From Chitinibacter sp. GC72 (GTDB taxonomy: Bacteria > Pseudomonadota > Gammaproteobacteria > Burkholderiales > Chitinibacteraceae): a stretch of 64,000 bases of DNA. The stretch covers positions 1 through 64,000 of the forward strand of contig NZ_VIRW01000002.1 of NCBI RefSeq assembly GCF_009760905.1, in the 5' to 3' direction. The notes under the pieces are model-generated. The model did not search any database. It saw nothing but the letters and a program-made list of their open reading frames with translations, and was not told the origin of the DNA. Positions 26,930 through 37,400 of this stretch are shown here, piece by piece. Within the stretch, counting starts at the first letter, position 1; every line of letters starts with the position of its first letter. The position numbers were made by a program, and so were the translations under genes.

Positions 26930-27061
26930 GCCCTGCTCCATCCCGAAGATGGTTTTAGTAAACGCGATTTGCGCCAAATAGCAAGGTCAGCAAAAAATCC
27001 ACCACAGCCCGATTTTTGACTAGACTGGTCAGGTCTCTTCACTCAAGAAAAGGAAGCCGCC

Positions 27062-27676
27062 ATGTTTGGTAAATTAGCCGCAGATGCACTGGGATTGAGC
27101 GATATTGGCTCGGTCGTTAAAGTGGAAGACTATGACAAGGTCGACGCCGATGATTATGTATTTCACGAAGACAGCGAGAAGATTTTCTTTCTGATCAAAT
27201 CCAAAACCGATGAATACTGCTTTACCAATAAAGCGCTGATTCATCTGGACGGCACCAGCGCAATGAGCAAAAAGCGCATGCTCTATCGCTATAGCTATCA
27301 TTCAAATCCGATCACCAATGTGCATCTGGAAACCGCTGGCACGGTGGATATGGACATCGAGATCAAATTCACTTTCGGCCATAAGGAATTCTCGATCGAC
27401 GTGCATAAAAAGCATCTGGAAGAATTGAAAGACCTGTACAAATCGCTGCTGCGCATCGCCGAAATCATGCACGAGAACGAGCTGATGCATGACAACGCCA
27501 AAGCCAGCCTTGAGCTTGCCGCCACCACACTGGGTCGCGGTCAGGTCGGCGGCACGCCGGTGGTGGAAGCGTTTAAAGAACTCAATCAAACCGCCTTTAG
27601 CTGGCTGTCTGCTGCGCAGCAGAAATACATCGTCAAGGATTTTGGCTTTGTGTTTGAGCGCTACCTAAAAGCCTAA
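27062..27676 (+). CDS. Bacterial PH-domain protein (YvbH-like)
   Basis: A 204-residue cytoplasmic protein. Residues about 1-125 form a bacterial pleckstrin-homology-like domain (KIFFLIKSKTDEYCFTNKALIHLDG and RYSYHSNPITNVHLETAGTVDMDIEIKFTFG). Residues about 130-200 form a helical extension (LRIAEIMHENELMHDNAKASLELAATTL) as in the YvbH family. Function is unknown; the PH fold suggests ligand or protein binding. An AGGA box precedes the ATG. It is monocistronic and divergent from the cyclase operon. Confidence 0.82.
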   Translation: MFGKLAADALGLSDIGSVVKVEDYDKVDADDYVFHEDSEKIFFLIKSKTDEYCFTNKALIHLDGTSAMSKKRMLYRYSYHSNPITNVHLETAGTVDMDIEIKFTFGHKEFSIDVHKKHLEELKDLYKSLLRIAEIMHENELMHDNAKASLELAATTLGRGQVGGTPVVEAFKELNQTAFSWLSAAQQKYIVKDFGFVFERYLKA

Positions 27677-27741
27677 GGGTATATCTATATAAGCCATAAA
27701 TGCATTGATGTATAGAAATATACTCATGCATGTATGGTTAC

Positions 27742-27775
27742 CATCTGAGGCTTTGCCAAGGCAAAGCCTCAGATG
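27742..27775 (-). terminator. Terminator of the RND efflux operon
   Basis: Perfect 16-bp stem CATCTGAGGCTTTGCC / GGCAAAGCCTCAGATG with a 2-base loop, immediately next to the RND stop. It may also stop the rightward PH-domain transcript. Confidence 0.9.
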
Positions 27776-30700
27776 CTATGCGCTCTGCGTTTTACCGCGT
27801 TTACGCGCCCACCATTGCACGAAATCATCGACAAAGGTAAACACCACCGGAATCACCAGCAAGCTGAGGAAAGTCGAGGTGATCAAACCGCCGATCACCG
27901 CAATCGCCATTGGTGAACGGAAGCTCGAATCAGCCCCCCAGCCCAGCGCAATCGGCAACATCCCCGCGCCCATTGCAATCGTCGTCATTACAATCGGGCG
28001 CGCCCGTTTGTGACACGCATCCATCAGCGCATCAAAGCGGTTTTTCCCTTCGCGCCTTGCGACAATCGCGTATTCCACCAGCAAGATCGAGTTTTTGGTC
28101 GCAATCCCCATCAACATAATCAAACCAATTAACGATGGCATCGCAAAGGCGCTATTGGCAATGAGCAGCGCGACAAAAGCACCACCAATCGACAGCGGTA
28201 GCGCCGCCAGAATCGTCACCGGCTGCATAAAGTCGCGGAACAGCAGCACCAGCACCATATAAATGCACAGCACGCCAGTCAACATCGCCAAACCAAAACT
28301 CGCAAACAGCTTTTTCATTTCTTCGGCATCGCCAAACTCGGCGCGCGTCACACCGGCAGGCAGATTTTTAAGTGCCGGCAATTCATCGAGCTCAGCACTG
28401 ACCTCACCCAAGGTGCGGCCATTGAGTTCGACATCAAAAATCACATTGCGCGCGCGATCATAACGGCTGATCAGGCTAGGGCCGCTGGAGATTTCGACGT
28501 CCGCCACCTGTCCCAACATCACATCACCCTGAGTCGATGGCACCGGCAAACGCTTGATCGCCTCCAGATCGGTGCGGAATGCATCGGGCAAACGCACCAC
28601 GATAGGAACCTGGCGCTCGGGCAAATTGAGCTTGGCCAGCGCGGTATCAAAATCGCCCACCGTCGCGACACGGATCGTATTGGCGATCGCCAGACCAGTC
28701 ACCCCCAGATCGGCGGCTTTGGCCATATCGGGACGAATAATCACCTCGGGGCGAACCAGACTTGCACTCGAGGTAATCGCCCCAACGCCTTGCAACGTGC
28801 GCAAATCCTGCTCGACATTTTTGGCCGCCAGCGCCAGGCTTTCCGGATCATCCGACTTGATGATCATTTGCAATTTCTCACCCGATTGCCCCAGACCAAT
28901 TTTGACCCGCGCACCCGGCAAGACGGCCAAGGCTTCGCGCAGATTTTTCTCAATCTGCGTTTTCTTCACGGGTCGCTCGGTGCGATCAGCCAGAGTCAGC
29001 GTGATGCTGGCCTTGTTCACCCCGCTTGAGCCACCGGCAAACGGATCGCTCCCCGCCTTGCCGCCGCCAATCGCCGTGTAAATACGGGTGATATAAGGCT
29101 GCTTTTCCAGAATATGCCTCGCCTGCTCGGTGACCGCGAAGGTATCCTGCAAAGTTGCCCCCGGTGGCAGCTCAATGCTCACCAGCGTTTGCGATCTATC
29201 ATCGGCAGGTACAAAACCGGTGGGCAGCAGCGGCACCAAAGCCAGCGAGCCGACAAAGAACAGAATCGACAAGGCCGCCGTCGTTTTACGATGCCGCAAG
29301 CACCACTCGGCCCACTGCAGATAGGTCTGCATAATGCGACCTTCTTTTTCCTGCGTCAGAATCGGCTTGAGCAAATACGCCGCCATCATCGGCGTGAGCA
29401 AACGCGCTACAACCAGAGACGCCATGACCGCCAGCGCCGCAGTCCAGCCAAAAGAGATAAAGAATTTACCCGGAATGCCGCCCATAAATGCGGTCGGCAA
29501 AAACACCGCCACCAGCGCAAAAGTGGTCGCAATCACCGCCAGACCGATTTCATCGGCCGCTTCCATCGCCGCCTGATACGGGGTTTTGCCCATGCGCAAA
29601 TGGCGCACGATGTTTTCAATCTCGACAATCGCGTCGTCAACCAGAATCCCGACCACCAGCGCCATCGACAGCAAGGTCACGGTATTGAGGGTGAAACCCA
29701 TATAGTGCATGCCGATAAAGGTCGGCAATACCGACAAGGGCAAGGCCGCGGCCGACACCAGCGTGGCACGCCAGTCGCGCAGGAAAAACCACACGACCAC
29801 AATCGCCAGCAATGCGCCTTCGTACAGCAGCATCATCGAGCCATCAAATTCATCCTGCACCGGCTTGGCCATATCGTAGGCCTGCGTAATTTGCAGCGTC
29901 GGGTGTTCGGCCTTGAGTTGCGCCAGCACTTTCTGAATCAGCGCCGCCACTTCGGTCTCGCTGGCGCCGCGAGAACGCGTGATTTCAAAACCCACCACCG
30001 GCTTGCCATCGAGCTGGGCAATCGTGCGCCGCTCGGCCACCGTATCAGAGATGATCGCGACTTGATCGAGCCGGATGCGGCGGCCATCGCCCAGCGCCAG
30101 CTCGGTGCTGGCGAGCTCGGCCGCGGTTTGCACCGTGGCAATCGTGCGCAGCGCCTGCTCGGCGCCCGCCAGATCGGTACGGCCACCGGATGAGTCGCGT
30201 TGCGTCATCGCCAGCTGGCGCGAAATATCACTGCTGGTCACACCCAGCGCGCTCATGCGCTCAGGGTCAAGCTCGATGCGCACTTCACGCGTTACGCCAC
30301 CAACGCGCGACACCTGTCCCACGCCAGAAACGGCGCGCACCAGCCGGGTGATTTTGTTATCCACAAACCACGACAGCTGTTCTTCATCAAGCTGCGGATC
30401 GGCGACGGTAAACACCAGAAACGGCACACCGGAGAATTCCACCTTGCCAATAATCGGGTCTTTCAAATCGGCGGGCAGATCGCCGCGCACATTGGATACC
30501 GCGTCCCGAACGTCATCGACCGCTTCGTTGATCGGTTTTTCCAGCTCGAATTCAACCGTCATACCGACGACGCCGTCGGTGATATTGCTGTAAACGTGCT
30601 TGACGCCTTGCAGCGCCGACACCGAATTTTCGATTTTGCGCGCCACTTCGGTTTCCAGCTGGGCGGGCGCAGCGCCATCGAGTACGGCGGTCACCGTCAC

Positions 30701-30835
30701 CATGGGCAATTCGATGTCAGGAAAATCCTGCACCTTCATCGCTTTGAACGACCACAGCCCGGCGATGGACAGCAAGACAAACAGCATAATTGCCGGTATC
30801 GGGTTTTTAATCGACCACGCAGAAAAATTCATCAT
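27776..30835 (-). CDS. RND efflux transporter, HAE-1-type inner-membrane pump
   Basis: A 1019-residue proton-driven pump with the two-fold RND layout: helix 1 (NPIPAIMLFVLLSIAGLWSF), large periplasmic loop, helices 2-6 (with DDAIVEIENIVRHLRMG, the conserved charged motif), second loop, helices 8-12 (MGIATKNSILLVEYAIVARREGKN). The proton-relay acidic pair is in VGILVDDAIVE. It is the last gene of a leftward operon OMF-MFP-RND divergent from a TetR regulator. The substrate is unknown; drugs, dyes or organic acids are usual. Length and motifs are those of intact pumps. Confidence 0.95.
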   Translation of the reverse strand: MMNFSAWSIKNPIPAIMLFVLLSIAGLWSFKAMKVQDFPDIELPMVTVTAVLDGAAPAQLETEVARKIENSVSALQGVKHVYSNITDGVVGMTVEFELEKPINEAVDDVRDAVSNVRGDLPADLKDPIIGKVEFSGVPFLVFTVADPQLDEEQLSWFVDNKITRLVRAVSGVGQVSRVGGVTREVRIELDPERMSALGVTSSDISRQLAMTQRDSSGGRTDLAGAEQALRTIATVQTAAELASTELALGDGRRIRLDQVAIISDTVAERRTIAQLDGKPVVGFEITRSRGASETEVAALIQKVLAQLKAEHPTLQITQAYDMAKPVQDEFDGSMMLLYEGALLAIVVVWFFLRDWRATLVSAAALPLSVLPTFIGMHYMGFTLNTVTLLSMALVVGILVDDAIVEIENIVRHLRMGKTPYQAAMEAADEIGLAVIATTFALVAVFLPTAFMGGIPGKFFISFGWTAALAVMASLVVARLLTPMMAAYLLKPILTQEKEGRIMQTYLQWAEWCLRHRKTTAALSILFFVGSLALVPLLPTGFVPADDRSQTLVSIELPPGATLQDTFAVTEQARHILEKQPYITRIYTAIGGGKAGSDPFAGGSSGVNKASITLTLADRTERPVKKTQIEKNLREALAVLPGARVKIGLGQSGEKLQMIIKSDDPESLALAAKNVEQDLRTLQGVGAITSSASLVRPEVIIRPDMAKAADLGVTGLAIANTIRVATVGDFDTALAKLNLPERQVPIVVRLPDAFRTDLEAIKRLPVPSTQGDVMLGQVADVEISSGPSLISRYDRARNVIFDVELNGRTLGEVSAELDELPALKNLPAGVTRAEFGDAEEMKKLFASFGLAMLTGVLCIYMVLVLLFRDFMQPVTILAALPLSIGGAFVALLIANSAFAMPSLIGLIMLMGIATKNSILLVEYAIVARREGKNRFDALMDACHKRARPIVMTTIAMGAGMLPIALGWGADSSFRSPMAIAVIGGLITSTFLSLLVIPVVFTFVDDFVQWWARKRGKTQSA

Positions 30836-30975
30836 GCATCCTTGGCAAACATACCAACACAGGTATATCGACAGCGATATTGATTATCAAGGGCTACAGA
30901 GCAATACCCTTGGTTTAACAACGAAAACAAAGTACCCACGCGGGCCGCTGGTGCGGGGGCAGGTGTGCTGGCTGA
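30836..30975. repeat. Intergenic spacer with palindromic repeats in the efflux operon
   Basis: This 140-bp spacer contains ATATCG/CGATAT (near 30864-30880) and a copy of the dispersed GGGTATTGC repeat on the minus strand (30889-30912, reading GGGCTACAGAGCAATACCC on the plus strand). It may modulate expression of the pump gene relative to the adaptor gene. Confidence 0.5.
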
Positions 30976-32112
30976 TTACTTCACAACACGGACGGTATCG
31001 CCATCGGCCAGAAAGCCAGCACCCGACGCCACGACTTGGGCATTGGGCGCAATGCCGCTCACTTCCATCAGCCCCTGCGCCTGCCGGCCCAGTTGCACGC
31101 GCACCTGCTTCACCTTGCTCGCGCCCTGTTTAGCAGCGGTGTCGATCACAAACACATTGGCAAAACCGTCACGCAGCAAAATCGCGCTACCGGGCAAGGT
31201 AATGGCTTTGGCTTGCCCTACAGCGATCTGCCCTTTGGCAAACATCCCCGGTTTGGCCGCGCCTAGCGCTGCGTCGTCATTTTTGACGTCAACATACACA
31301 ATTAAATTGCGGGTTCTGGTATCGACCGTCGGCGCGATCTGGCGCACCTTGCCGCTGAGCGTCTTGCCACTGGCCACCGTTAATGTCGCATCCTGCCCAA
31401 CCTTGATGCGCGCGCTCTCGGTTGCGGTCACTTCGGCCTGCCATTCCAGCCGTCCTTTGCGCACTAGCTTGAACAAATCCTGCCCCGGCTGGCTCACCGA
31501 GCCCAGCGTGGCGCTGCGGCCGGAAATCACGCCATCGTCGGGCGACACAATCCGGGTTTGATTCAGCCGCGCCTGCGCGCTGACCAGCTGCGCCTTGGCT
31601 GCGGCCACGCGCGCTTGCGCGGTGCGCTCTTGCGTCATCGCCTGAGTGATTTGCTGCGCACTCAATGAGCCACTCGTGCCCAATTGGCGCACGCGGTTGG
31701 CGTTTTCCTGCGCTTCATTCAGCCCCGCCTCGGCTTCGGCCAGTGCGGCCTTCACTTGCAGTAATTCGGCTTGAATCGTCTCGTCGTTGTAGCGCGCCAA
31801 CAGCTGGCCTTTTTTCACTACATCGCCAATCTGCGCATTCACTTCCACCAATCGCAAACCGCCGATTTCGGTGCCGATTTGCGATTCCTGCCAGGCCACG
31901 ACATTGCCATTGGCCGACACGTTCTGCGCCCATTCCATCACCTTGGGCGTAATCAGCTTGACGGTCAGCACCGCCTTGGCCGGGCTGGCGGCATCCGGTT
32001 TTTTATCCGCATTGGCCACGGCGTAACCAGCCATGCCAATCACAGCCAGCGCGGCCAATACACTGGCCACCATGCGACGTTGCGCGGGAAGACGTTCTAG
32101 CAAACGATTCAT
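30976..32112 (-). CDS. RND periplasmic adaptor (membrane fusion protein)
   Basis: A 378-residue adaptor anchored by an N-terminal helix (about 14-33, VASVLAALAVIGMAGYAVAN) linking the RND pump to the outer-membrane channel. Lipoyl halves (VNAQIGDVVKKGQLLARYND and VSPDDGVISGRSATLGSVSQPGQ) bracket a long alpha-helical hairpin (about 105-180, with LQVKAALAEAEAGLNEAQENANRV region). Beta-barrel and membrane-proximal domains follow. It lies 58 bp after the OMF gene, and a dispersed palindromic repeat sits in that spacer. Confidence 0.94.
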   Translation of the reverse strand: MNRLLERLPAQRRMVASVLAALAVIGMAGYAVANADKKPDAASPAKAVLTVKLITPKVMEWAQNVSANGNVVAWQESQIGTEIGGLRLVEVNAQIGDVVKKGQLLARYNDETIQAELLQVKAALAEAEAGLNEAQENANRVRQLGTSGSLSAQQITQAMTQERTAQARVAAAKAQLVSAQARLNQTRIVSPDDGVISGRSATLGSVSQPGQDLFKLVRKGRLEWQAEVTATESARIKVGQDATLTVASGKTLSGKVRQIAPTVDTRTRNLIVYVDVKNDDAALGAAKPGMFAKGQIAVGQAKAITLPGSAILLRDGFANVFVIDTAAKQGASKVKQVRVQLGRQAQGLMEVSGIAPNAQVVASGAGFLADGDTVRVVK

Positions 32113-32170
32113 TACCCTACTCCAGTATCTTTATGTAATCTGCTTGGTGCATTGCCTTCGGAGCAATACC

Positions 32171-33634
32171 CTATTTATTTGCAACCAATTCGGTATCATC
32201 GAGCGGCCACTCGCCACCGACCGATTTATACAAGGCAATCCAGTTCGCCAATTGCTCGCGTTGCAAATTGATCAGGCGGGTTTGAGTGCCGAGCAGGAAA
32301 CGGCGTGACACTTCCAGATCAAGCAGGCTGGCTGCGCCGGCCTGCCACATCGCCTCGTTTGAGGCGAGCTGCTTCTGGTAACCTGCCACCGCGCGCTGCG
32401 TGGCGGCGACGCGCTGGGCCGAGCTAGTGAGCCGCACCATGTTTTCTTCCACTTCGCGCACGGCCAGCCGCACGCGCTGCTGATACGCCGCCAACGCCTG
32501 ATCGTAGCGCGCTTGCGCGGCGTCCTGATCGGCTTTGAGCCGCCCGGCGTTAAAAATCGGCAGTTTGATCGTCGGGCCAAAAGACCAGCTATTACCCGAT
32601 ACCGTCACCCCGTCGTTCTGCTGCCGGCCAATGCTGATGGCACCAAACAGACTAAGCGATGGCAGGCGTGCCACTTCGGCCACGCCCACGTCAGCAGCGG
32701 CCATTTTGACCTGTTCGGCCGCGCCACGGACATCGGGGCGCTGGGCAATCACTTCGGCAGGCAGGCTGGCGACGGTAAAGCCCACGGCTTGTGGCATGGT
32801 TTGCGCGGCTGGATCAAGGGCTGCAAGCTGCAAGCGTACTTCGCTTTCTTCCAGGCCGGTCAACGCCACCAGCGCCTTGATCGCCAGCGCCTGCCCTTCG
32901 TGCATTTCGGCCAATTGTGCTTGCGCATCGGCGCTGCTGGCGTCGAGCAGCGCAACGTCAACCGGGCTGGCCAGACCAACGCTTTCTTTATCTTGTGTTA
33001 GTTTCAGGCTGCGATCACGCGAGGCCAGATCCTGCGCCACAATCGCGCCCATGGTTTGATAAGCACGGTAAGTGACATAGGCATTAGCCACTTCGGCCGC
33101 CATACTGGCGCGTGCGTCATGCCACTCGGTTTCGCGCGCGGCCAGATTGGCCAGCAAGCCTTGCTCGGCGGCACGCACACCGCCCCATAAATCAATTTCC
33201 CAACTAGCATCCAGCCCGAGCGAGCCAGCCTTGCTGATTGCCCCCGGCGGAGCCAGCTCGTTCTTGCTGCGCGTGCCCGCTGCCGTGCCAGTTAGCGTCG
33301 GCCACAAGTACGCCTTGGCTGAATACGCCTTGGCGCGCGCTTCGCGTATTCGCGCCTGCGCCAGTTGCAAAGTCGGGTTTTCCTGCTGCGCGGCGGCTTG
33401 CAGCTGGCTGAGCACGGGGTCATTCCAGGCTTGCCACCACTGCGCCTGCTCGGCGAGGCGCTCAGCCAGTGGCGGGCTGCTTTGTTGACTGATTTGCAGA
33501 GGGCTTTGCAGACTGGTTTGCCATGCCTGCGCCTTAGGGTCGAGCTGGGCAGAAGTCGGGGTGGGCAAATTGACGGCGCAAGCACTGAGCAGGCTCGCCA
33601 ACACACTCACTGAAAGCATCAAACGGAGTGACAT
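32171..33634 (-). CDS. Outer-membrane efflux lipoprotein (NodT/OprM type)
   Basis: A 487-residue TolC-like channel subunit, first gene of the efflux operon. The signal peptide ends with lipobox LSAC (Cys about 19), so it is N-acylated. Two OEP repeats are visible: ENPTLQLAQARIREARAKAYS through EWHDARASMAAEVANAYV, and a second with YDQALAAYQQRVRLAVREVEENM. The ATG at 33634 gives a proper signal peptide; a start nine codons upstream is less likely. The divergent TetR gene lies 160 bp away. Confidence 0.93.
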   Translation of the reverse strand: MSLRLMLSVSVLASLLSACAVNLPTPTSAQLDPKAQAWQTSLQSPLQISQQSSPPLAERLAEQAQWWQAWNDPVLSQLQAAAQQENPTLQLAQARIREARAKAYSAKAYLWPTLTGTAAGTRSKNELAPPGAISKAGSLGLDASWEIDLWGGVRAAEQGLLANLAARETEWHDARASMAAEVANAYVTYRAYQTMGAIVAQDLASRDRSLKLTQDKESVGLASPVDVALLDASSADAQAQLAEMHEGQALAIKALVALTGLEESEVRLQLAALDPAAQTMPQAVGFTVASLPAEVIAQRPDVRGAAEQVKMAAADVGVAEVARLPSLSLFGAISIGRQQNDGVTVSGNSWSFGPTIKLPIFNAGRLKADQDAAQARYDQALAAYQQRVRLAVREVEENMVRLTSSAQRVAATQRAVAGYQKQLASNEAMWQAGAASLLDLEVSRRFLLGTQTRLINLQREQLANWIALYKSVGGEWPLDDTELVANK

Positions 33635-33742
33635 GGAACTGCGTTCCTCATTGGGACACACACGATCTAAGCCGCGGCCTTCACAACAATCTTGAAACAG
33701 GCAGCGGCGCTGAATTGGGATTTACGAGCAAAGATGCTAAAC

Positions 33743-33761
33743 TGACTGAACGGTTCGGTCA
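33743..33761. promoter_or_regulatory. Putative TetR operator
   Basis: Near-palindrome TGACTGAACGGTTCGGTCA (one mismatched pair around a central base) midway between the divergent efflux operon and TetR gene. Size and symmetry suit a TetR-family dimer site. Confidence 0.6.
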
Positions 33762-33796
33762 ATACGCCGATTGAATATATTTCCGGAAGCCTTGTT

Positions 33797-34414
33797 ATGT
33801 CAGATCAGCAAAACACGAGCAAACTCAGCGAAAGCAAGCGTCAGCAAATTATCGACGGGGCGCGTGACGTTTTCATGGCCAAAGGCTTTGCCGCCGCCAG
33901 CATGGAGCAGATTGCCAAAGCCGCCGGCGTCTCCAAAGGCACGCTATACAATTACTTTGAAAACAAGGAAATGCTCTACGTCGCGCTGATTCAGGGCGAG
34001 TGCTGTAAAAGCGAACAGCACGAATTACCCGAGCATTTTTCGGAGACTTCGCCCGAGCAGGTACTGGAACAGATCGGCCAGCAATGGCTGATCAGCCTGC
34101 TTGATCCGCAGCAAAGGGCGCTGTTTCGCACGGTGCTGGCCGAAGCCTTGCACTTTCCGCAACTCGGGCAAGCCATCGAGCACAATGGCCCGGCCATTGC
34201 ACACGCCAATCTGGCGCGCTATCTGGCGCATTTAAATGGCACAGATTTGCTGAATATTGACGATACCGCACTGGCCGCCGAGCAGTTTTTTGCGCTATGC
34301 GACGCCGGTATCGTGCGCAAAATGCAGCTATCCGTGGCCGAGCCCACGGCCGAAGTGATCAAACGGCAAGTCAGCAGCGCGGTGATGGTGTTTTTGAAAG
34401 CCTACCGAAGCTGA
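33797..34414 (+). CDS. TetR-family transcriptional regulator
   Basis: A 205-residue repressor-type protein. The N-terminal helix-turn-helix is canonical (RDVFMAKGFAAASMEQIAKA then AGVSKGTLYNYFENKEMLY, about residues 23-62). The C-terminal ligand-binding helical domain contains a TetR_C-like stretch LISLLDPQQRALFRTVLAEALHFPQL. It is divergent from the tripartite efflux operon and most likely represses it, and perhaps itself, through the palindrome at 33,743. Two in-frame starts exist (33,797 preferred by family length). Confidence 0.92.
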   Translation: MSDQQNTSKLSESKRQQIIDGARDVFMAKGFAAASMEQIAKAAGVSKGTLYNYFENKEMLYVALIQGECCKSEQHELPEHFSETSPEQVLEQIGQQWLISLLDPQQRALFRTVLAEALHFPQLGQAIEHNGPAIAHANLARYLAHLNGTDLLNIDDTALAAEQFFALCDAGIVRKMQLSVAEPTAEVIKRQVSSAVMVFLKAYRS

Positions 34415-34479
34415 TATACCTAACTAGGTATTGCCTTGAAGGGCATGCAGATAGAGATCTTTAAGAACATACCCAAAGA

Positions 34480-37400
34480 TCAATTCATCGCCACACCATT
34501 GCGCCATAGCTGCAGCTTTTCTTCCAGCGCCTGCTGGTTCAATGGTTTGGACAGAAAATCATTCATCCCGGCCTGCAGGCAGGCATCCCGGTCGGCCTGC
34601 ATGGCATTGGCGGTCAGCGCGATAATCGGCATGGCGTCAAAGCGGCTTTGCGTCCGGATTAATCTGGCCGCAGTCAGGCCATCCATCACGGGCATCTGCA
34701 TATCCATAAACACCAGATCGTAGGATGTCTGCTGCAATCTGGCGATGGCTTCTGCACCGTGCTGCGCCGTATCCACCCGGCAACCGATGGCTTCGAGCAT
34801 TTTCACTGCGACCAGCTGGTTGATCGGATTGTCCTCAGCCAGTAATACTGAGAGCTGGCACTGGCGAATTTCGCGCACGGTATGGCGCGTAACCAGCTGG
34901 TTGGAATGCCCGTTTCTGATCACCAGCTGCAGCATTTCGTACAAATCGCGCTGGTGTATGGGTTTATTCAGAAAGCCATTGCAACCAGCAGCCTGAGCGC
35001 GGCCAGCATCACCACGCTGGCCGACCGCGGTGAGCATGACGATGGGCAACGCCTCGAACGCTGGCGTCTCCTTGATACGGCGCGCCAGCTGTTCGCTGTC
35101 TTCGCCCGGCAGCTGGAAATCGAGCAGGAGCATGGCGTAGGGCAGTCCGGCCTGCTGCGCAACGGCCAGCGCATCGAGCACCTGTGGGGCAGACACCACC
35201 ACATCGGGGTGCATGTCCTTGCGCTGCAATAGCTCGCGCAGCAGCTCGCCATTATTGCGATGCCGCTCGGCAATCAGCACCCGCTGCCCGCTCAGATCAG
35301 CGCTGCGCACTGCCAGCGGATAAGCGCTTTCCCCCACCTGCAAGCGGGCGGTAAACCAGAATTCCGAGCCCTGATCCAGATGGCTTTCTACGCCGATTTG
35401 CCCGCCCATCAGATTGGCCAGCTGCTTGGAAATCGCCAGCCCAAGGCCGGAGCCGCCAAAGCGGCGGGTAATCCCGGCATCGACCTGGCTAAAGCTCTGA
35501 AACAGGCAAGCGAGCTGCTCAGGCGCAATGCCGATGCCGGTGTCGCGCACTGTAAAGCGCAGCGTCATCTCGTTGCCGGTCTGCTCTTGCAAGGCAATAT
35601 GCACATCCACTTCGCCCTGCGCGGTAAATTTGATCGCGTTGCCGGTCAGATTGATCAGGATCTGCCGGATACGGCCCGGGTCGCCCACCACGCGCTGTGG
35701 CACATTTTCGTCAATCCGGCATAAAAACTCGACGCCGTTCTGCTGCGGCTTGATCGCCATCATATCGGCAAAATCGTCGAGCATGCTGTGCAGGTCAAAC
35801 TCGATCGGATCAAGGTCAAGCTTGCCGGCCTCGATTTTGGAAAAGTCCAGAATATCGTTAATTACGCTCAGCAAAGCGTCGCCGCTGGCTTGAATGGTTT
35901 CGATGTATTTGCGTTGCGCGTCGTTCAGCGGCGTATCCAGCAGCAATTGCGCCATGCCCAGTACGCCGTTGAGTGGCGTGCGGATTTCATGGCTCATATT
36001 GGCGACAAACATGCTTTTGGCTTTGCTCGCTGCTTCGGCATTCTGTCTGGCTTGTCTGAGCTCCAGCTCAACGCGTTTTTTCGCCGTGATATCGCTTTCG
36101 ATGGCAATAAAGCCTTGCAGAAAATTAAGCCCGTCAAAAATCGGATTGCACTGGATGCTGACCCAGTACGGCGTGCCGTTGCGGTGATAATTGATCAGCT
36201 CGACATCAAAGGGCTGCCTGCGCATCAGGCATTGCGCCATGTATTGCACCGTGGCGGCATCGGTATCCGGCCCCTGAAAGAGCATACCCGGACGCTGCCC
36301 GGACAATTCGCTCAGGCTGTAACCGGTCATCATCTGCAGTGCCGTATTGGCCCATTCAATCGCACCGCTGGCGTCGGTAATGATGACGCCATTACTGGTG
36401 TGGCTAGCCACGAGTGATAGGCGCTCCATCGCCATGTCGAGCATGCGCCGCTCGGTTATATCCTGCACCAGCCCTGTCCAGCATACCGACTGGTTATCAA
36501 TCTTACGTGGAATCGATTCAAAGCGGACCCACTTCTCCCTACCCTCAATCAAGAGCCGCCCTTCCCAATACAAGGGCATCATATTGAAATTGGCTGCTTC
36601 ATTGGTCGCTGCAAATGACATCAGATCATCTGGATGCAAACGTGTCAGCAGCAAACCTGGGCTGCGTATTAAATTGGCTTCGCTGAGCTCAAAAATTTCG
36701 CAAAAAAGCTGATTGACCAGTTCAAAGTAGAGAGGAATACTCTCTGGCTCCCGCCAGTCCTGTTCCTGCCATTCATGAATTGGCTGCACGCGGAAGCGGA
36801 ATACACCGGCCGGTTGCGTATTGATAATGTCGGACAATAAGCCGCGCTCGTAATCGCGCTGCAACTGCGCTTCTTTTTGCTCGGTAATATCGCTAAAGAC
36901 GCTGTACACCACGTCATCGTCCTGCTCGCTGCCACGACAACGCGGATAGGCGTCGATATTAAGCCAGCGATAAACCTGCTTTTGCGGGTGAAACACGCCC
37001 ATCACCGCATCACGAATCGTCTGCCCGCTGCTGATCGCCAGCATGGCCGGATGGGTATGCACCGGATATGGGCGACCATCTTCATGGATGGCACTTTGGC
37101 TGGGGTCGAGCGACTTTCGCGCGAGCAATTGCGCTTTGCTCATACCCAGAATATCGCACGCCGCCGGATTGGCCTCGATCACACAGCCATCGGCATCTTG
37201 CATGACAAAGCCTTGCGAAATATGGGCAAACAGGTCCTGCAGCAAATGGCTGCTTTTCGCCAGCGCCACTTCGCGCGCCTGGCGCTGCAAAGTCACACCG
37301 ATCCAGCGCGCCAATAGCAGGACAAAATCATCATCACTGCCGTCAAAACGCTGCGCGCGCGGGTGCGGCGACGAGAAGTTCAACGTGCCAAAGCGCACGC

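Noticed and set aside
29114-30193. A 359-codon open frame opposite the RND pump
   Set aside because: Its Arg/His/Gln-rich product is typical of antisense reading of a GC-rich pump gene; no domain or start signal.
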